Assembly: GCA_052034255.1 (NCBI GenBank) | Contig: JBPOIU010000211.1 | Location: 1 to 25,820 of the forward strand | Origin: JADJEK01 sp052034255 | GTDB lineage: Bacteria > Planctomycetota > B15-G4 > JADJEK01 | Direction of reading: 5' to 3' | DNA length: 25,820 nt | Shown: positions 24,282 through 25,820 of the stretch, piece after piece | Numbering within the stretch: position 1 is the first letter of the stretch | Layout: the number at the start of each line of letters is the position of its first letter | Notes under the pieces: generated by a model | Told to the model about the DNA's origin: nothing | Database searches by the model: none | What the model saw: only the letters and a program-made list of their open reading frames with translations | Made by a program: the position numbers and the translations under genes

Positions 24282-25712
24282 ATGAACGAATCGCATCTCG
24301 ATCCGCTGCGCAACCGGCTGTGCCGGCGGGCGTTCCTCGGCGCCGGTGCGCGGGGGCTGATGGGCTTGTCGATGGCGTCGTTCCTGGGGCGCGTCGCGCT
24401 GGCCGACGACGCGCCCGCGTACGCCTTGCCGCAGGCCTCGGCGAAACGCGTGATCCAGATCTTCTTGTCGGGCGGTCTGTCGCAGATCGACCTGTTCGAC
24501 GAGAAGCCGTTGCTGTCGAAGCACCGCGGCGAGGAGCTGCCCGAATCGGTGCGACGCGGCCAGCGCATCACGGGGTTGACCGAGAAGCAGGGGGCGCTGC
24601 CGGTGGCGGCGTCGTGCTTCAAGTTCCGCGACTACGGCAAGAGCGGCATGCGCATGGCGGAGATCTTGCCGGAGCTCGGCTCGATCGCGGACGAGCTCAC
24701 GCTCGTGCGCTCGCTGCAGACCGATCACGTGCTGCACGAAGCGGCAATGACGATCCTGTTCACCGGAACCCAGCTGCTCGGGCGGCCGTCGTTCGGTGCG
24801 TGGGTGAGTTACGCGCTCGGCACGCTGAACGAGAACATTCCGGAGTTCGTCGTGCTGCTGTCGGGTGGCAAGGGCGGGACGCCGCTGCATCCGCGCTTGT
24901 GGCACAACGGCTTCCTGCCCGGTCGGCACCAAGGAGTGCAGTTCCGTTCAGGCGGCGACCCGGTCTTGTTCGCGAGCAATCCGCCAGGGATCGACACGAA
25001 GGCGCGGCGCTCGGTGCTCGACGCGATCGCGGCGCTGAACGAGCTCGAGCAGCGCTCCGTCGGCGATCCCGACATCACGACGCGCACGCAGGCGTACGAG
25101 ATGGCGGCGCGCATGCAGACGTCGGTGCCGGAGTTGGCCGACCTGTCGAAGGAACCGCAGGACGTGCTCGATGCGTATGGCGCGACGCCGGGCAAGGAGT
25201 CGTTCGCGAACAACTGTCTGCTGGCGCGCCGGCTCGTCGAGCGCGGGGTGCGCTTCGTGCAGATTTGCGACGGCGGGTGGGACACACACTTCGAGATCCC
25301 GACGGTGCTGCCGAAGAAGTGCCAGGACGTCGACAAGCCGACCGCGGCGCTGATCAAGGACCTGAAGGAGCGCGGGCTGCTCGAGGACACGATCGTGATG
25401 TTCACGGGCGAGTTCGGGCGCACGAGTTACTGCGAGGGGCCGCTGTCGTTCGACTCGTACGGCCGCGACCACCAGGCGCTGTGCAACTCGGTGCTGCTCG
25501 CCGGTGGCGGGTTCAAACGCGGTTTCACCTACGGCAAGACCGACGACTGGGGTTGGGACGTCGTCGAGCAGCCCGTGCACATGCACGACCTGCACGCGAC
25601 GCTGCTGCATTGCCTCGGGCTCGATCACGAGAAGCTGACGTTCCGCCACCAAAGCCGCGACTTCCGGTTGACCGACGTAGCCGGACGGGTCGTGAACGAC
25701 GTCCTAGTGTGA
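24282..25712 (+). CDS. DUF1501 family protein with Tat signal
   Basis: A 476-residue protein of the DUF1501 family, which belongs to the alkaline phosphatase/sulfatase-like fold. The N-terminus has twin arginines R15-R16 in 'NRLCRRAFLGAGARGLMG', a hydrophobic stretch and a likely cleavage after 'GRVALA', so it should be folded and cofactor-loaded before Tat export. Family motifs are 'IQIFLSGGLSQIDLFDEKP', 'CDGGWDTHFE', 'DTIVMFTGEFGRTSYCEG' and the C-terminal 'HDLHATLLHCLGLDHEKLTF' with 'RDFRLTDVAGRVV'. Asp/His residues in these motifs could bind metal. Its substrate is unknown. It starts 30 bases after the PSD1-family gene, with GGAAG six bases before ATG. These two families are usually adjacent in planctomycetes, so one transcript and a joint job outside the cytoplasm are likely. 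Length and C-terminus are normal. Confidence 0.94.
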   Translation: MNESHLDPLRNRLCRRAFLGAGARGLMGLSMASFLGRVALADDAPAYALPQASAKRVIQIFLSGGLSQIDLFDEKPLLSKHRGEELPESVRRGQRITGLTEKQGALPVAASCFKFRDYGKSGMRMAEILPELGSIADELTLVRSLQTDHVLHEAAMTILFTGTQLLGRPSFGAWVSYALGTLNENIPEFVVLLSGGKGGTPLHPRLWHNGFLPGRHQGVQFRSGGDPVLFASNPPGIDTKARRSVLDAIAALNELEQRSVGDPDITTRTQAYEMAARMQTSVPELADLSKEPQDVLDAYGATPGKESFANNCLLARRLVERGVRFVQICDGGWDTHFEIPTVLPKKCQDVDKPTAALIKDLKERGLLEDTIVMFTGEFGRTSYCEGPLSFDSYGRDHQALCNSVLLAGGGFKRGFTYGKTDDWGWDVVEQPVHMHDLHATLLHCLGLDHEKLTFRHQSRDFRLTDVAGRVVNDVLV

Positions 25713-25714
25713 CT

Positions 25715-25776
25715 CGGGCCGTATGGCCCGGCGCCCGCTCGGGCGCCGAGGCGAGGCGGGGGCCGAAGGCCCCCGC
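25715..25776 (+). terminator. Cluster of three strong GC hairpins after the DUF1501 gene
   Basis: Two bases after the stop codon, CGGGCC/GGCCCG pair around GTAT (25715-25730). CGGCGCCC/GGGCGCCG pair around GCTC (25729-25748), sharing two bases with the first stem. GCGGGGGCC/GGCCCCCGC pair around GAA (25756-25776). All stems are perfect. No T tract follows, so this may be a non-canonical terminator, an mRNA 3' end protector or a Rho-linked pause site. Confidence 0.6.
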
Positions 25777-25797
25777 GCTCCATCTCTCGGGCGCCGA
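25738..25797. repeat. Direct repeat of a 12-mer near the window end
   Basis: CTCGGGCGCCGA occurs at 25738-25749 and again at 25786-25797. The first copy forms the right arm of a hairpin. The hairpin/repeat pattern may continue beyond the window, where I cannot see it. Confidence 0.6.
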
Positions 25798-25820
25798 AGG
25801 CGGTACCGCGTCGCGCGACG

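Noticed and set aside
22071..24932. 953-codon open frame on the minus strand
   Set aside because: It lies opposite the PSD1-family and DUF1501 genes and is rich in Arg, Gln and His, the usual shadow composition.

Overview
The window is very GC-rich DNA, roughly 70% by eye, from a bacterium that is almost certainly a member of Planctomycetota. The strongest reason is the pair at 19896-25712: a secreted PSD1/DUF1549/DUF1553 cytochrome-type protein followed by a Tat-exported DUF1501 protein, a hallmark pair of that phylum. An ECF sigma factor overlapping a single-pass anti-sigma-like gene fits as well. The GC content gives nearly every gene long open shadow frames, so calls rest on family motifs, start-site context and non-overlap. 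Twelve intact genes and one gene cut by the window edge are supported. No tRNA, rRNA, CRISPR, transposase, integrase or phage gene was seen.

Layout. (1) 1-945, minus strand: ECF sigma factor and the N-terminal part of a membrane anti-sigma/VWA-like protein, coupled by an ATGA overlap. (2) 946-1423: non-coding stretch with a purine-rich degenerate repeat. (3) 1424-7754, plus strand: three genes joined by GTGA overlaps, namely phosphoenolpyruvate synthase, a fused NuoE/NuoF-type formate dehydrogenase beta subunit, and the molybdenum/Fe-S alpha subunit with a cysteine active site. (4) 7814-10477, minus strand: carboxylesterase, DUF2306-like membrane protein and acetyl-CoA hydrolase/transferase family protein, closely packed. 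A 9-bp tandem repeat fills the gap between the convergent units (3) and (4). (5) 10630-15368, plus strand: a YhaO/SbcD-type nuclease overlapping a YhaN/SbcC-type coiled-coil ATPase that carries two membrane segments and an unusual C-terminal extension of about 225 residues. (6) 15462-17909, plus strand: secreted S9D (glutamyl endopeptidase-like) serine peptidase. (7) 17979-19373, minus strand: soluble PAS-HAMP methyl-accepting chemotaxis protein. (8) 19374-19895: non-coding divergent region holding a 19-bp palindrome. (9) 19896-25712: the PSD1 and DUF1501 pair, followed by a cluster of strong GC hairpins.

How the genes may work together. The 1424-7754 operon would oxidise formate to CO2 with transfer of electrons to NAD+, next to the enzyme that converts pyruvate to PEP. 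This suggests reducing power from C1 oxidation coupled to gluconeogenic carbon flow, but that link is inferred from gene order only. The nuclease/ATPase pair is a DNA end-processing module of the SbcCD/Mre11-Rad50 type. The remaining units look independent. The less ordinary features are the fused FDH beta subunit with no separate gamma gene, the FDH alpha subunit lacking a visible His-Cys3 cluster, the C-terminal extension of the YhaN-like ATPase, and the palindrome at 19570-19588. Nothing here is proven to be a new system.
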